Below are positions 17,157-26,584 of a DNA stretch of 64,000 bases, in pieces. The position numbers and the translations under genes were made by a program. Numbering within the stretch: the first letter of the stretch is position 1; every line of letters begins with the position of its first letter. Origin of the DNA: Cellulomonas sp. C5510. Its GTDB lineage: Bacteria; Actinomycetota; Actinomycetes; Actinomycetales; Cellulomonadaceae. The DNA lies in NCBI RefSeq assembly GCF_019797765.1, contig NZ_CP081862.1, positions 3,968,001-4,032,000 of the forward strand, given 5' to 3'. The notes under the pieces are model-generated. The model worked only from the letters and a program-made list of their open reading frames with translations. It did no database searches and had not been told where the DNA came from.

Positions 17157-18178
17157 CACTTCTTCCTCTCCGTGAGCGCGCCCTCGGTGTCACGCCGGAG
17201 CACGAAGCGCTGGTAGGTCAGCGCGATGACCAGCGAGATGAGGAACAGGACGACCGCGACCGCGTTGCCGAAGCCGTAGTTCCCGGCGTTCCGGCCGTTG
17301 AGCACCATGTACGTGGCCATCGTCGACGTCCCCGCCGTGGCGGACACGTACTGGCCCCAGATGATGTAGACGAGGTCGAACAGCTGCAGCGAGCCGATGA
17401 TCGACAGGAACGCCCAGATCCGGATGGTCGGGCCGAGCAGCGGGAGCGTGATGCTGCGCTGCGCCTGCCAGTAGGACGCGCCGTCGATGGCGGCGGCCTC
17501 GTGGAGCTCCTCGGGGATCGACTGCAGACCGGCGAGGAACAGGATCACCGCGAAGCCGATGTACTTCCAGGTGATGATGATCATCAGCGACCAGATGGCG
17601 ATCTTCGGGTCGGACAGCCAGTCGACCGCCCAGCCCGAGAGGCCGATCTTGCCGAGCAGGTCGTTCACGGCGCCGCTGGTCTGGAGCATGAGGCTCCAGC
17701 CGGTGCCGACGATGACCTCGGAGATCACGTACGGGACGAAGATCAGCACGCGGATCAGCGACCGCCCGCGGATCTTGCGGTTGAGCAGCAGCGCCAGGAT
17801 GACGGCTGCGGGACCCTGCATGACGAGCGACATGACGACGATGAAGCCGTTGTGCCGCAGGGCGTCGATGAAGGTCGGGTCCTGGAAGATCGTGAGGTAG
17901 TTCTGCAGCCCGACGAAGTCGGTCGGGGGGCCGTAGCCCTTCCACTTGAAGAACCCGTAGTAGGCGGCCATGACGACCGGGAAGATCACGAACGCCAGGA
18001 AGATCAGGATGGCGGGGCCGGTCAGGAGGGTCACCTCGAGCCGTTGACGCCAGCTCCCCCTCTTCCGGCGCCGCGGCCGGGGGGCCGGGGACGGCGCCGC
18101 GACGGCACCGTCCCCGACACCCGAGCGACCCTCGGGCGACGTCGTGACCAGCGGGCCCACGCCCTGCGAGTCGCTCAT
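17156..18178 (-). CDS. Carbohydrate ABC transporter permease (MalF type)
   Basis: 340-residue CUT1 permease. A hydrophilic N-terminus of about 50 residues (PRPRRRKRGSW) precedes six membrane segments beginning at LLTGPAILIFLAFVIFPVV; the coupling loop is ELHEAAAIDGASYWQAQRSITLP. It starts 7 bases after the binding-protein stop and its stop overlaps the partner permease start, so the three importer genes form a tight operon. Confidence 0.92.
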   Translation of the reverse strand: MSDSQGVGPLVTTSPEGRSGVGDGAVAAPSPAPRPRRRKRGSWRQRLEVTLLTGPAILIFLAFVIFPVVMAAYYGFFKWKGYGPPTDFVGLQNYLTIFQDPTFIDALRHNGFIVVMSLVMQGPAAVILALLLNRKIRGRSLIRVLIFVPYVISEVIVGTGWSLMLQTSGAVNDLLGKIGLSGWAVDWLSDPKIAIWSLMIIITWKYIGFAVILFLAGLQSIPEELHEAAAIDGASYWQAQRSITLPLLGPTIRIWAFLSIIGSLQLFDLVYIIWGQYVSATAGTSTMATYMVLNGRNAGNYGFGNAVAVVLFLISLVIALTYQRFVLRRDTEGALTERKK

Positions 18179-18185
18179 GATCCAG

Positions 18186-19487
18186 CTACTCCTTGGCCGC
18201 CGCGGCGTTGACCGTCTCGACGATCGCGTCCGGGCTGCCGTTGCCCGCCAGCATGTCGACGACGCTGGTGTTCAGCGCGTTGCCGACGTTCTGGCCGAAC
18301 AGGGTGTCGAGCCACACCGACACGTAGGCCGCGTCGTTGTAGGCCGTGAGCACGTCCTTCAGGGCGGGGTCGGTGACGACGCCCTGCGCGTCCTTGCTCG
18401 CCGGCAGGGTCACGAACGCCGTGGCGTAGTTCTCCTGGTACTCCTTCTGAGCGGCGAAGTTGAGGAAGTCCGCGCACTCGGCAGGGGCGTCCACGTAGCA
18501 GCTGAAGCCGTCGACGCCGCCCATCATGGCGGAGGGGTCACCCTCGCCGCCGTCGACCGCCGGGAACGGGAACCAGCCGAGGTCGGCCAGCGGCTTCTGG
18601 TCCGGGGTCAGCGAGGCGATGACGCCCGGGTCCCAGGCGCCCATGAGCTCCATGGCGGCCTGGTGGTTGGCGACGAGACCGGCCGACGAGCCGGCGCCCT
18701 GCTGCGCGGAGGTGGTGAGGAAGCCGTTGTTGAACGGCTCGGTGCCCGCGAAGTCCTGCAGGTCCTGACCGGCCTTGGTCCAGCACTCGTCGTCGAAGCT
18801 CATGTCGGCGGCGGCCTGGGCCATCGTGTCCGCGGAGCACTCACGCAGCGCGAAGAAGTAGTACCAGTGGGCGGCGGGCCACGCGTCCTTGGCGCCCAGC
18901 GCGATCGGCTGGATGCCGGCGGCCTTGAGCTTGTCGACGGCGTCGTTCAGCTCGTCCATCGTGGTCGGCGTCTCGGTGATGCCGGCCTGCTCGAACAGGT
19001 CCTTGCTGTAGTACAGGCCACCGGGCAGCACGGCCGTCGGGACGCCGTACACCTTGCCGTCGATCGAGAACGCCGACAGCGACGCCTCGCCGAGCGCCGA
19101 CTTGGTCTCGTCGGTGAGCTTGTCGGTGAGGTCCATGGCCTGGCCCGCCTCGACCACGTCGGCGAGCTTGCCGCCGCCGCGCGCCATGAAGATGTCCGGC
19201 GCGTCGCCGGAGTTCAGGGCGGTCTGGAGCTTGCCGTCCATGTCCTCGTTCTGGATGGACTGGATCGTGATCGTGACGTTCGGGTTGGCCTCCTCGAACG
19301 CGGCGACCGTGTCCTCCCAGTACGCCTTGCCGTCGCCCGTCGTGGAGTTGTGCCAGAAGGTCAGCTCGACCTTCCCGTCACTGCTCCCGCCGTTCGACCC
19401 GGAGTCGTCACCACCGCCACAGGCGGCCAGGCCCATGGCTCCCACGACCACCGCGGCCGCGACCGCGAGTGTCTTGCGTGCCTTCAT
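18186..19487 (-). CDS. Oligosaccharide ABC transporter substrate-binding lipoprotein
   Basis: 433-residue family 1 solute-binding protein. The signal sequence ends in LAAC with the lipidated Cys at 23, followed by an Asp/Gly/Ser linker; the mature part starts VELTFWHNSTTGDG, typical of oligosaccharide binders. The ATG is preceded by GAGGACAG. First gene of the importer-GH3-GH43 operon and divergent from the LacI regulator. The ligand is inferred from the hydrolases to be a xylo- or arabinoxylo-oligosaccharide. Confidence 0.9.
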   Translation of the reverse strand: MKARKTLAVAAAVVVGAMGLAACGGGDDSGSNGGSSDGKVELTFWHNSTTGDGKAYWEDTVAAFEEANPNVTITIQSIQNEDMDGKLQTALNSGDAPDIFMARGGGKLADVVEAGQAMDLTDKLTDETKSALGEASLSAFSIDGKVYGVPTAVLPGGLYYSKDLFEQAGITETPTTMDELNDAVDKLKAAGIQPIALGAKDAWPAAHWYYFFALRECSADTMAQAAADMSFDDECWTKAGQDLQDFAGTEPFNNGFLTTSAQQGAGSSAGLVANHQAAMELMGAWDPGVIASLTPDQKPLADLGWFPFPAVDGGEGDPSAMMGGVDGFSCYVDAPAECADFLNFAAQKEYQENYATAFVTLPASKDAQGVVTDPALKDVLTAYNDAAYVSVWLDTLFGQNVGNALNTSVVDMLAGNGSPDAIVETVNAAAAKE

Positions 19488-19691
19488 GAGATCTGTCCTC
19501 TTCGTTGAGTTGACCGGAGGTCCTCCCCGGTGGGTCGGACCCGATGTGCCGCCAGGCCTCAGCCCACCGGCTGCTTCCCTTCGGCCTCGCCGACGCCGAC
19601 TGGTGCGCCAGTGCTCACGTCGGGCCTCCCTCGTCATCGCTGACCGGACTGCACGAGGGACTCTCGCAGGCGGCAAACCACCGTGTCAACC

Positions 19692-19722
19692 GTTGTCGAT
19701 AACGTTTTAGCAACCGTAGGAT
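19692..19722 (+). promoter_or_regulatory. Promoter and LacI-type operator of the xylan-locus regulator gene
   Basis: A promoter TTGTCG (19693-19698), 18-bp spacer and TAGGAT (19717-19722) ends 7 bases before the second in-frame ATG at 19730, implying a leaderless transcript. The imperfect palindrome GTTGTCGATAAC (19692-19703, 10 of 12 positions symmetric) overlaps the -35 box, and the adjoining AACGTT-centred GATAACGTTTTA lies in the spacer. This CpG-centred, AT-flanked shape fits LacI-family operators, so autoregulation is likely. The rest of the 242-base divergent gap shows nothing I can name. Confidence 0.6.
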
Positions 19723-19729
19723 GTCGGCC

Positions 19730-20770
19730 ATGGCACGCCGGGTGACGATCACGGACGTCGCCCACGAGGCCGGGGTCTCGGTGGCGACCGTCTCCAAGGT
19801 GATCAACGGGAGGGACGGGATCGCGCTCGCGACGGCGACCCACGTCCAGGCGGTCGTCGACCGCCTCGGGTACGAGTCGAGCCTCGTCGCGCGCGGCATG
19901 CGGTCGCACCGCACGTTCGCCCTCGGGGTGCTCGTCGCGGAGTTCGAGCCGTTCTCCACCGAGATCCTCAAGGGTGTCGGCGCGGCGCTCGCCGACACCG
20001 ACTACGCGCTGCTCGCCTACACCGGCGGGGGCGCCGGGCGGGCCGGCTGGGAGCGGCGCTACCTCTCGCGGCTGAGCGGCACGCTGATCGACGGCGCCAT
20101 CCTCGTGACACCGACGGTGGTCGACCCGGACGCGCCGGTGCCGGTGGTCGCCGTCGACCCGCACGCGGGCCCGGGCGCGATGCCGACGGTCGACTCCGAC
20201 AACCTCGAGGGCGCCATGCTCGCCGTGCGTCACCTGCTCGGGCTCGGGCACCGGCGGATCGGGTTCCTCGGCGGCCGCCGCGACCTGGAGTCGTCCGCGC
20301 TGCGCGAGGCCGGCTACGTCCAGGCCCTCATGGACGCCGGAGTGACGCCCGACGCCGACCTCATGCACGTCGCGGAGTACCGGCGCGGCGCCGCCTACGA
20401 GGCGACCGCCGCGATGCTCGCCCTCCCCGACCCGCCCACGGCCGTGTTCGCCGCCAACGACGTCTCCGCGATGGGCATCCTCGACGCCGCCGCCCGGTTG
20501 GGCGTCCGGGTGCCGGACCAGCTGTCGGTGGTCGGGTTCGACGACATCCCGGAGTCGGCCTCCACCACACCGCCGCTCACGACGGTCCGGCAGGAGATCC
20601 AGCAGCTCGGGTCCACCGCGGTGCGGCTGCTGCTCGCCGCGCTGCCCGCCGGTCCTGCGGCGGACGGCACGGCCGCCGGTGCGGCGGGGTCCGGCGTGCG
20701 CGGGCGGGCCGTGCACGAGCGGCTGCCCACCTCCCTGGTGGTGCGCGGCACGACCGCGCCGCGGCGCTGA
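19730..20770 (+). CDS. LacI family transcriptional regulator
   Basis: 346-residue repressor. Helix-turn-helix and hinge at the N-terminus (VTITDVAHEAGVSVATVSKVING), then a periplasmic-binding-protein-like sugar domain with HRRIGFLGG, AVFAANDVSAMGIL and the closing VVGFDDIPES segment. The start at 19730 is preferred over the ATG three codons earlier, because TAGGAT overlaps the first ATG and sits at the right distance for a leaderless start at the second. Divergent from the importer operon it probably represses in the absence of xylo-oligosaccharide. The C-terminus has an Ala/Gly-rich insertion around 307-320. Confidence 0.92.
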   Translation: MARRVTITDVAHEAGVSVATVSKVINGRDGIALATATHVQAVVDRLGYESSLVARGMRSHRTFALGVLVAEFEPFSTEILKGVGAALADTDYALLAYTGGGAGRAGWERRYLSRLSGTLIDGAILVTPTVVDPDAPVPVVAVDPHAGPGAMPTVDSDNLEGAMLAVRHLLGLGHRRIGFLGGRRDLESSALREAGYVQALMDAGVTPDADLMHVAEYRRGAAYEATAAMLALPDPPTAVFAANDVSAMGILDAAARLGVRVPDQLSVVGFDDIPESASTTPPLTTVRQEIQQLGSTAVRLLLAALPAGPAADGTAAGAAGSGVRGRAVHERLPTSLVVRGTTAPRR

Positions 20771-20814
20771 CCTCCCGACCTGCGCGCCCGCGCGGACGGG
20801 CGCAGGATGGCTGT

Positions 20815-21516
20815 GTGATACAGCCACATGTCCGCCGCACCGCCCTGACCGCCGGGCTCGCCGCCGGGCTCGTCACCGTGCTCGCCGGCTGCGGGCCCTC
20901 CGACGACACGGCCGGGCCCACCGGACCGGCCACCACGACCACCACCGCGCCGAGCACGCCCGCGCCCGGCGACGACGCCACCACGCCCGGCGCAGGAGCC
21001 ACCGGGGACGCGGGCGTCGACGGCGGGACGTCCGGGGAGGGGCCCGGCGGCTCGTCCGGCGACGAGGGCGCGGGCGACGGGCTCGAGCTCGCGCGCTGCG
21101 CCACCGGGGACCTCGCCCTCACCGTCACCGCGCAGGACGCCGCCGCCGGCAGCCGGCACGTCGACCTCGTCCTGACGAACACCGGCGGCGACGCCTGCTG
21201 GCTCCAGGGCTGGCCGGGCGTGTCGTTCGTCGGAGGCGGCGACGGGGAGCAGGTCGGGGCGTCGGCGACGCTCGACCGGTCGAGCGCCCACGACACCGTC
21301 ACGCTGGACCCCGGCGGCACCGCGCACGCGCCCCTGACCGTCTCCGTCGCGCAGAACTACCCCGCCGAGTCGTGCTCGCCCGTGCAGCCCGACGGGTTCC
21401 GCGTCTACCCGCCCGGGTCCACGGAGTCGCTTTACGTCCCGGACGCTGACCTCGAGGCCTGCGCGAGCCCGGACGTGACGCTGCTGACCGTCCAGGCGCT
21501 GCAGCCCGGCAGCTGA
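20815..21516 (+). CDS. DUF4232-domain lipoprotein
   Basis: 233-residue exported lipoprotein. The lipobox LAGC puts the lipidated Cys at 26; a long Thr/Pro/Gly/Asp-rich linker (about 28-90) leads to a DUF4232 domain (about 93-230) with the paired cysteines and the LTNTGGDACWLQGWPGVSF segment typical of this actinobacterial family. Function unknown. CAGGAT (20803-20808) ends 6 bases before the GTG, again suggesting a leaderless mRNA. It lies downstream of, but probably independent from, the LacI gene. Confidence 0.82.
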   Translation: MIQPHVRRTALTAGLAAGLVTVLAGCGPSDDTAGPTGPATTTTTAPSTPAPGDDATTPGAGATGDAGVDGGTSGEGPGGSSGDEGAGDGLELARCATGDLALTVTAQDAAAGSRHVDLVLTNTGGDACWLQGWPGVSFVGGGDGEQVGASATLDRSSAHDTVTLDPGGTAHAPLTVSVAQNYPAESCSPVQPDGFRVYPPGSTESLYVPDADLEACASPDVTLLTVQALQPGS

Positions 21517-21522
21517 CGACGA

Positions 21523-21560
21523 CGCCCGGCCGGGACGCGGTGCGCGTCGCCGGCCGGGCG
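21523..21560. terminator. Bidirectional terminator
   Basis: Perfect 11-bp inverted repeat (21523-21533 against 21550-21560) with a 16-base loop between the convergent lipoprotein and FtsX-type permease genes. Confidence 0.7.
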
Positions 21561-21588
21561 CCAGGTCACGGGTGCGGGACTCCGGGCC

Positions 21589-23529
21589 TCATGCCAGCAC
21601 CGCGGGGGCCGCGCCGCGCACCCCGCGCACGGCCGCCGCGACCGGCACCACCACCCCGATCACCACCACGGCAGCGGCCAGGCCGGCGAGCACGCCCACG
21701 TCCAGGACCGGCAGCGGGCTCCCGAGCAGCCCCTGCCCGACGCCCACCAGCGCCGGCAGCACGCACGCCACCCCGACCGCGAGGGCCGTCAGCGTCGTGA
21801 GCCCCGACTCCACGGTCACCATGGCCAGCAGCTGCCGGCGGGTGGCGCCCGTGCGCCGCAGCAGCGCCAGCTCGGGCGCCCGCGACCGCACCAGCAGCAC
21901 GAGGGTGTTGGCCGCCGCGACCGCGACGAACGCCAGCAGCGCGAGCAGCAGCCAGGTGGACAGGCCCTGCTCCCCCGCGGCGGCGTCGCGCACCTGGGCC
22001 GCGTAACCGGAGGCGTCCGTGACCTCGAGGCCGGCGGCCCCCAGCGCGGCGCGCACCGCCGGCGCCGCGTCCGGCGCGGTGAGGCGCACCAGCACCGCCC
22101 CGCCGGCCGGCTCGACACCGGCCGCCGCGGCGTCCGCGGCGACCCGCTCGCCCACCAGGTAGTCGCCGAGCCCGAGGCCCCGGTCGTACAGCGCGACCAC
22201 CGTGAGCTGCCGCTCCTGCCCGCCGATCCGGACCAGCACCTGCTCGCCCACCCGGGCGCCGCCGACGGCCGCCTCGCGGCTCAGGGTGATCGTGCCGTCG
22301 TCCGCCAGGCCGGCCAGGTCGCCCGCCCGGACGTCCGGGTCGAGCAGGCCGTCCCCCGCCGGGACGGTGCGCAGGGTGGTCGGCTCCCAGCCCAGCGCGT
22401 CCAGGAACGGCAGGTCCTCGTCGGGCTCGTCCACCATGACCTGCGCGGGGACGAGCGTCGTCGGCGCGGCGGCGGCCACGCCCGGGAGGGCGGCGACGCG
22501 GGCGGCGACGCGGGCGGTGGCATCGGACCCGTCCGGCCGGTCGGGCACCACGAGGTCCGCCGTCACGCCCTCCCGCACCTGCCCCTCCGCGGCCTCGACC
22601 ACCCCCACGTTGACGCCGGACTGGACGGTGCCGAGCGCGAGCAGCAGCGCCAGCGGCACGATCGCCCCGGTGAGGCGCCGCGAGAACCCGCGGGCGTTCG
22701 CCAGCGCCAGCGTGGTCACGGCACCGCGTCGCCCGAGCGCGAGCCCGCGGCGGGCCGCCCAGCCCACCAGCAGCGGGCCCGCGAGCGCGGCGGCCGTGAT
22801 GAGCAGGAACGCGGACGTGGTCGCCGCCGCGCTGCCCATCAGCCCGGGCAGCACGAACGGCACGCCGGCGGCGGCCAGCCCCACCCCCGCGAGGGCGAGT
22901 GCCGTCAGCCGGCGGCCCCGCGACAGCCCGGACCGCTCCACGGCCGAGCGCTGCAGCGCGGTCGCCGGGCTGAGCCGCGCGCTCTCCCGGGCGGCGACCC
23001 GCGCCGCGATCAGCGCGGTCGGCACCAGCAGGAGGAGGGTCGCCAGCACCGGCCACGGCGACAGCGTCATCGTGAACCCGTCGGGCACCACGCCCCCGGC
23101 GCGCAGCACCCCGGTCAGCCGCGGCGCGAGCAGCAGACCCGGCACGGTGCCGAGCGGCGCCGCGACCGCGAACACCAGCAGCACCTCGGCGGAGATCGAC
23201 GACCGGACCTGGGCGGTCGTCGCGCCGACCGCGCGCAGCAGCGCGAACTCCCGGGACCGCGGCCGCAGCGCGCCCGCGAACGTCGACGCGACCACCAGCA
23301 GGGCGATGAGCACGGCGGTGCCCGCGAACGACGAGGCCACCGCCAGCAGCATCGCCGCCGACGGGTCGGACCGGGCGGCGGAGGCCGCGGACAGCCGCGC
23401 GCCCGCCTCGACCCACGCGCCGGTCGCGGTCAGCAGGGCGGAGGCGAGCAGGACCACGAGGGCGCTGCCGGCGAGGCTCGCGCGGTGGACCCGCACGGCG
23501 GACAGGGCGGACGACCACATGCCGCTCAC
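21589..23529 (-). CDS. FtsX-like ABC transporter permease
   Basis: 646-residue membrane protein with two FtsX/MacB-type permease regions: TM segments near the N-terminus, four around 60-300, a large extracytoplasmic region (about 310-510) and a C-terminal bundle containing [16 protein letters not shown], the coupling motif; its counterpart [15 protein letters not shown] is in the first half. The start is taken as GTG 23529, which overlaps the ATPase stop (GTGA); ATG 23520 is an alternative. With the ATPase it forms a MacB/BceAB-like exporter, probably for a lipid, peptide or antibiotic; the cargo is unknown. Confidence 0.87.
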   Translation of the reverse strand: MSGMWSSALSAVRVHRASLAGSALVVLLASALLTATGAWVEAGARLSAASAARSDPSAAMLLAVASSFAGTAVLIALLVVASTFAGALRPRSREFALLRAVGATTAQVRSSISAEVLLVFAVAAPLGTVPGLLLAPRLTGVLRAGGVVPDGFTMTLSPWPVLATLLLLVPTALIAARVAARESARLSPATALQRSAVERSGLSRGRRLTALALAGVGLAAAGVPFVLPGLMGSAAATTSAFLLITAAALAGPLLVGWAARRGLALGRRGAVTTLALANARGFSRRLTGAIVPLALLLALGTVQSGVNVGVVEAAEGQVREGVTADLVVPDRPDGSDATARVAARVAALPGVAAAAPTTLVPAQVMVDEPDEDLPFLDALGWEPTTLRTVPAGDGLLDPDVRAGDLAGLADDGTITLSREAAVGGARVGEQVLVRIGGQERQLTVVALYDRGLGLGDYLVGERVAADAAAAGVEPAGGAVLVRLTAPDAAPAVRAALGAAGLEVTDASGYAAQVRDAAAGEQGLSTWLLLALLAFVAVAAANTLVLLVRSRAPELALLRRTGATRRQLLAMVTVESGLTTLTALAVGVACVLPALVGVGQGLLGSPLPVLDVGVLAGLAAAVVVIGVVVPVAAAVRGVRGAAPAVLA

Positions 23530-24293
23530 CGCCCCAGCCCGAGCATGCGGTCGGTGACCTGCTCGACGGTCGGCGCGTCCAGGTGGCCGACCACCAGGCC
23601 GTCCGCGAGGAACAGCACCCGGTCCGCCGTGGCCGCGACGCGGGCGTCGTGCGTCACCAGGACGAGGGTCTGGTGCAGGGTGGCCGCCGTGGTGCGCAGC
23701 ACGTCGAGCACCTGGGCGCCCGTGTGCGAGTCGAGCGCCCCGGTGGGCTCGTCGGCGAAGACCACCGCCGGCCGCGTGATGAGCGCCCGGGCGATCGCCA
23801 CGCGCTGCGCCTGGCCGCCGGACAGCTCGCCCGGGAGGCGGTCCTCCATGCCCTCCAGCCCCACGGCCGCCATGAGGTAGCGGCGCAGGTGCGGGTCCGG
23901 CGCGCGCCCGCCGAGCTGCAGCGGCAGCGCGACGTTCTCCGCGACCGTGAGGTGCCCGACGAGGTTGTACGACTGGAAGACGAACCCGATGCGCTCCCGG
24001 CGCAACCGCGTCACGGCGTCCGGGGACAGCGCGGTCAGGTCGTCGCCGCCGATCAGCACCTGCCCGCTGGTCGGACGGTCCAGGCCCGCCGCGCAGTTCA
24101 GCAGCGTGGACTTGCCGGATCCCGACGGACCCATGATCGCGGTCGCGGAGCCGGGCGGCAGCGCCAGGGAGACGCCCGCGAGCGCCTCGACGGTGCCGCG
24201 GCCGCTGGGGTAGGAGCGGCGCACCTGCACCAGCCGGACGGCCGGTTCGGTGCCCGCGGCGGGCTGCTCGGTGGTGGGTGCGGGGAGCGTCAC
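23526..24293 (-). CDS. ABC transporter ATP-binding protein (LolD/MacB type)
   Basis: 255-residue ATPase with complete motifs: Walker [11 protein letters not shown]-loop [20 protein letters not shown], signature [15 protein letters not shown], Walker [14 protein letters not shown] and the H-loop THD. The sequence type matches ATPases of MacB/LolD exporters. GGAGGA precedes the GTG start. It is cotranscribed with the permease. A 140-base gap separates it from the response-regulator gene upstream on the same strand, enough for its own promoter. Confidence 0.92.
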   Translation of the reverse strand: MTLPAPTTEQPAAGTEPAVRLVQVRRSYPSGRGTVEALAGVSLALPPGSATAIMGPSGSGKSTLLNCAAGLDRPTSGQVLIGGDDLTALSPDAVTRLRRERIGFVFQSYNLVGHLTVAENVALPLQLGGRAPDPHLRRYLMAAVGLEGMEDRLPGELSGGQAQRVAIARALITRPAVVFADEPTGALDSHTGAQVLDVLRTTAATLHQTLVLVTHDARVAATADRVLFLADGLVVGHLDAPTVEQVTDRMLGLGR

Positions 24294-24433
24294 GGTGTCC
24301 TCCGGGGGTCGGCGCGAGGGGGTCCTCGTTCTCGCTCACCACGCTAGGAACCGGGGCCCGGGCCCTCCAGACGCCGACGACGCAACTCGACGGCGTGCAT
24401 CTTCCGACGCAAGCCGTGCCCCCCGGGACGGAC

Positions 24434-25105
24434 CTACGGCGGGCCCGGCACCGCCACGACGCGGTTCTGGTACGCCCACACGACGGCCTGCAGCCGCGAG
24501 CGCACACCGAGCTTCGGCATCATCCGCGCCAGGTGCGACTTCACCGTCGACACCTCCACGACGAGCGTCGCGGCGATCTCCTCGTTCGACATGCCCTGCG
24601 CCAGCAGCTGGAGGATCTCCCGCTCCCGCGCCGTCAGCACGTCCGCCCCGCGCTCCACCGTCACCGGCTGCAGCCGCCGGCGCCCGGCGAACTCCCGCAG
24701 CACGCGGTGCGTCAGCGCCTGGTCGAGCGTCCCGAGCCCCGCCGCGACCTGGCGCACGGCGTGCACGATCGTCTCCGGCTCGGCGTCCTTGAGCAGGAAC
24801 CCCGACGCCCCGGCCTCGAGCGCCCCGAAGACGTACTCGTCGAGGTCGAACGTGGTCAGCACGAGCACCGGCACGGGGTGCTCGGCGTCCGGGCCGCACA
24901 GCTCCCGCGCGACGGAGATGCCGTCGCGGCCCGGCATCCGCACGTCCAGGCACACCACGTCCGGGGTGGTGCTGCGGGCCAGCTCCAGGGCCTCGTCGCC
25001 GTCGGCGGCCGCCCCCACCACCTCGAGGTCCGGCTCGGCGTCGATCAGGGCGGTCAGGCCGGCGCGGACGAGGGGCTGGTCGTCGGCGACGAGGACGCGG
25101 GTCAC
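24434..25105 (-). CDS. NarL/LuxR family response regulator
   Basis: 223-residue regulator: receiver domain with acidic pocket VADD, phosphoacceptor Asp54 (CLDVRMPG) and switch Lys in LLKDAEPE, followed by a LuxR-type helix-turn-helix (LTAREREILQLLAQGMSNEEIAATLVVEVSTVKSHLARMM). The ATG overlaps the kinase stop (ATGA). Probably phosphorylated by that kinase; its likely target is the adjoining ABC exporter. Confidence 0.92.
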   Translation of the reverse strand: MTRVLVADDQPLVRAGLTALIDAEPDLEVVGAAADGDEALELARSTTPDVVCLDVRMPGRDGISVARELCGPDAEHPVPVLVLTTFDLDEYVFGALEAGASGFLLKDAEPETIVHAVRQVAAGLGTLDQALTHRVLREFAGRRRLQPVTVERGADVLTAREREILQLLAQGMSNEEIAATLVVEVSTVKSHLARMMPKLGVRSRLQAVVWAYQNRVVAVPGPP

Positions 25106-26529
25106 GGGGCGGCTCCGGGGGTCGGCGGGGCGGGTTCGGGCGACGAGGAGGCGGCGCGGGACGGCGGCGGCCCCGCGGCGGGTGGGGGCGGTGGCCCGTC
25201 GGCGGCCGGCGCGGCGGCAGGTCCCGCGCCGGGCGGCCGCTCACGGGGCAGCGTCAGCCGCACCTCCCACCCGCCGTCGGGCGTCGGACCGTGCCGCAGC
25301 GTCGCCCCCACCAGGTCCGCCCGCTCCCGCATCCCCCGCAGCCCGTGCCCGCGGTCGTCCCGCTCGGCCGGCGCCGGCACCGCATCGGGCGGGTCGTTAC
25401 GGACCGTCACCACCACGGCGTCGGCCCCACGGTCGTCGACCGTGACGCGGCAGGGCGCGCCGGGCGCGTGGGAGCGGGCGTTCGCCAACGCCTCCTGGAC
25501 CATCCGGTACGCCGTGAGCTGCCCGAGCGGACCCACGCCCTGGCCGAGCTCCCCGTCGGCACCGTCCGGGCGCAGCACCTCGACCGTCGCCGGCGTCCCG
25601 GCCACCGCGCCGGCTGCCGCGACCAGCCCCGGGACGGCCGCCAGGGACGCCGCCTCGGTCTCCGCGGCGTCGTCGGCCCGCAGCAGGCCCACCAGCCGAC
25701 GCAGGTCCTGCAGCACCACCCGGCTCTGGTCCCGGACCGCCCGCACCCCCTGGTGCGCCGCGTCGGGGTCGGTGTCGATCTGCCGGTCGATCGCCGAGGC
25801 CATGAGCGCGATACCCGACAGGTGGTGCGCCGCGATGTCGTGCAGCTCGCGGGCCATCGCCGTCCGCTCGGTGGCGACCGCCGTCCGCACCAGGGCGTCG
25901 CGCTCCCGGGCCAGGGCGCGCAGCTCGCCGGCCTGCGCCTCGCGGACGGCACGCCGGGACGCCACGACCAGCGCGGTCCCGAGCGGCAGCGCCACCAGGA
26001 GCACGGCCTGCCCGAGGGCCGCCGCCAGCAGCAGGGGGACGCTGCTCGTGAGGCCGGTGCCCCGGAGCGCCCCGTCGGCGGCGAGCAGCACGAGCACGAC
26101 GGGCAGCACCCCGCGCAGCCGCGTGAACGGCGCAGCGACGCCCGCCCGGTACACCGCCACCAGCACGGCCAGGCTCGTCAGCCCGCCGGCCCCGGCACCG
26201 GCCGCGAGCGCCGCCACCACCGCGGCGGCCGACACCCCGAGCAGGACCGCGCGCGGCCGGGACCGCACCCACGCCAGCGCGACCGCCTGCCCGGCGAGCG
26301 CGAGCAGCACCAGCCACCAGCCGGCCGACCCCACGGTCACGTCCGCCGGGACGCCGGCGTCCGCGACGGGGTCGGTGTCGAGGCGCGCGAGCAGCGGCAG
26401 CGCCAGCAGACCCGCGACCGCCGCGGCGCCGGTGACCGCCGCGGCCACGACGTCGCCACGGCCCGGCCGCTGCCCGACGGCGTCCGACGGCGTCCGTCCG
26501 ACGGCGTCCGGCGCGGGCGAGGTCACCAT
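25102..26529 (-). CDS. Sensor histidine kinase (HisKA_3 type)
   Basis: 475-residue membrane kinase. Several hydrophobic segments lie in residues 28-190, with little extracytoplasmic sequence, so it likely senses within the membrane. The dimerisation box holds His230 in MARELHDIAAHHLSG, the HisKA_3 motif; the ATPase part has NARSHAPGA (N box) and the GHGLRGMRERA region. Pro/Ala-rich tail. A -10-like CACGAT ends 6 bases before the ATG and no ribosome binding site is seen, so its transcript may be leaderless. Confidence 0.88.
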   Translation of the reverse strand: MVTSPAPDAVGRTPSDAVGQRPGRGDVVAAAVTGAAAVAGLLALPLLARLDTDPVADAGVPADVTVGSAGWWLVLLALAGQAVALAWVRSRPRAVLLGVSAAAVVAALAAGAGAGGLTSLAVLVAVYRAGVAAPFTRLRGVLPVVLVLLAADGALRGTGLTSSVPLLLAAALGQAVLLVALPLGTALVVASRRAVREAQAGELRALARERDALVRTAVATERTAMARELHDIAAHHLSGIALMASAIDRQIDTDPDAAHQGVRAVRDQSRVVLQDLRRLVGLLRADDAAETEAASLAAVPGLVAAAGAVAGTPATVEVLRPDGADGELGQGVGPLGQLTAYRMVQEALANARSHAPGAPCRVTVDDRGADAVVVTVRNDPPDAVPAPAERDDRGHGLRGMRERADLVGATLRHGPTPDGGWEVRLTLPRERPPGAGPAAAPAADGPPPPPAAGPPPSRAASSSPEPAPPTPGAAP

Positions 26530-26584
26530 CCCGGCATCGTGCCACGCGGCGGAGACGACCTCCCCGGGGGCGCGGTGGCCCGCC

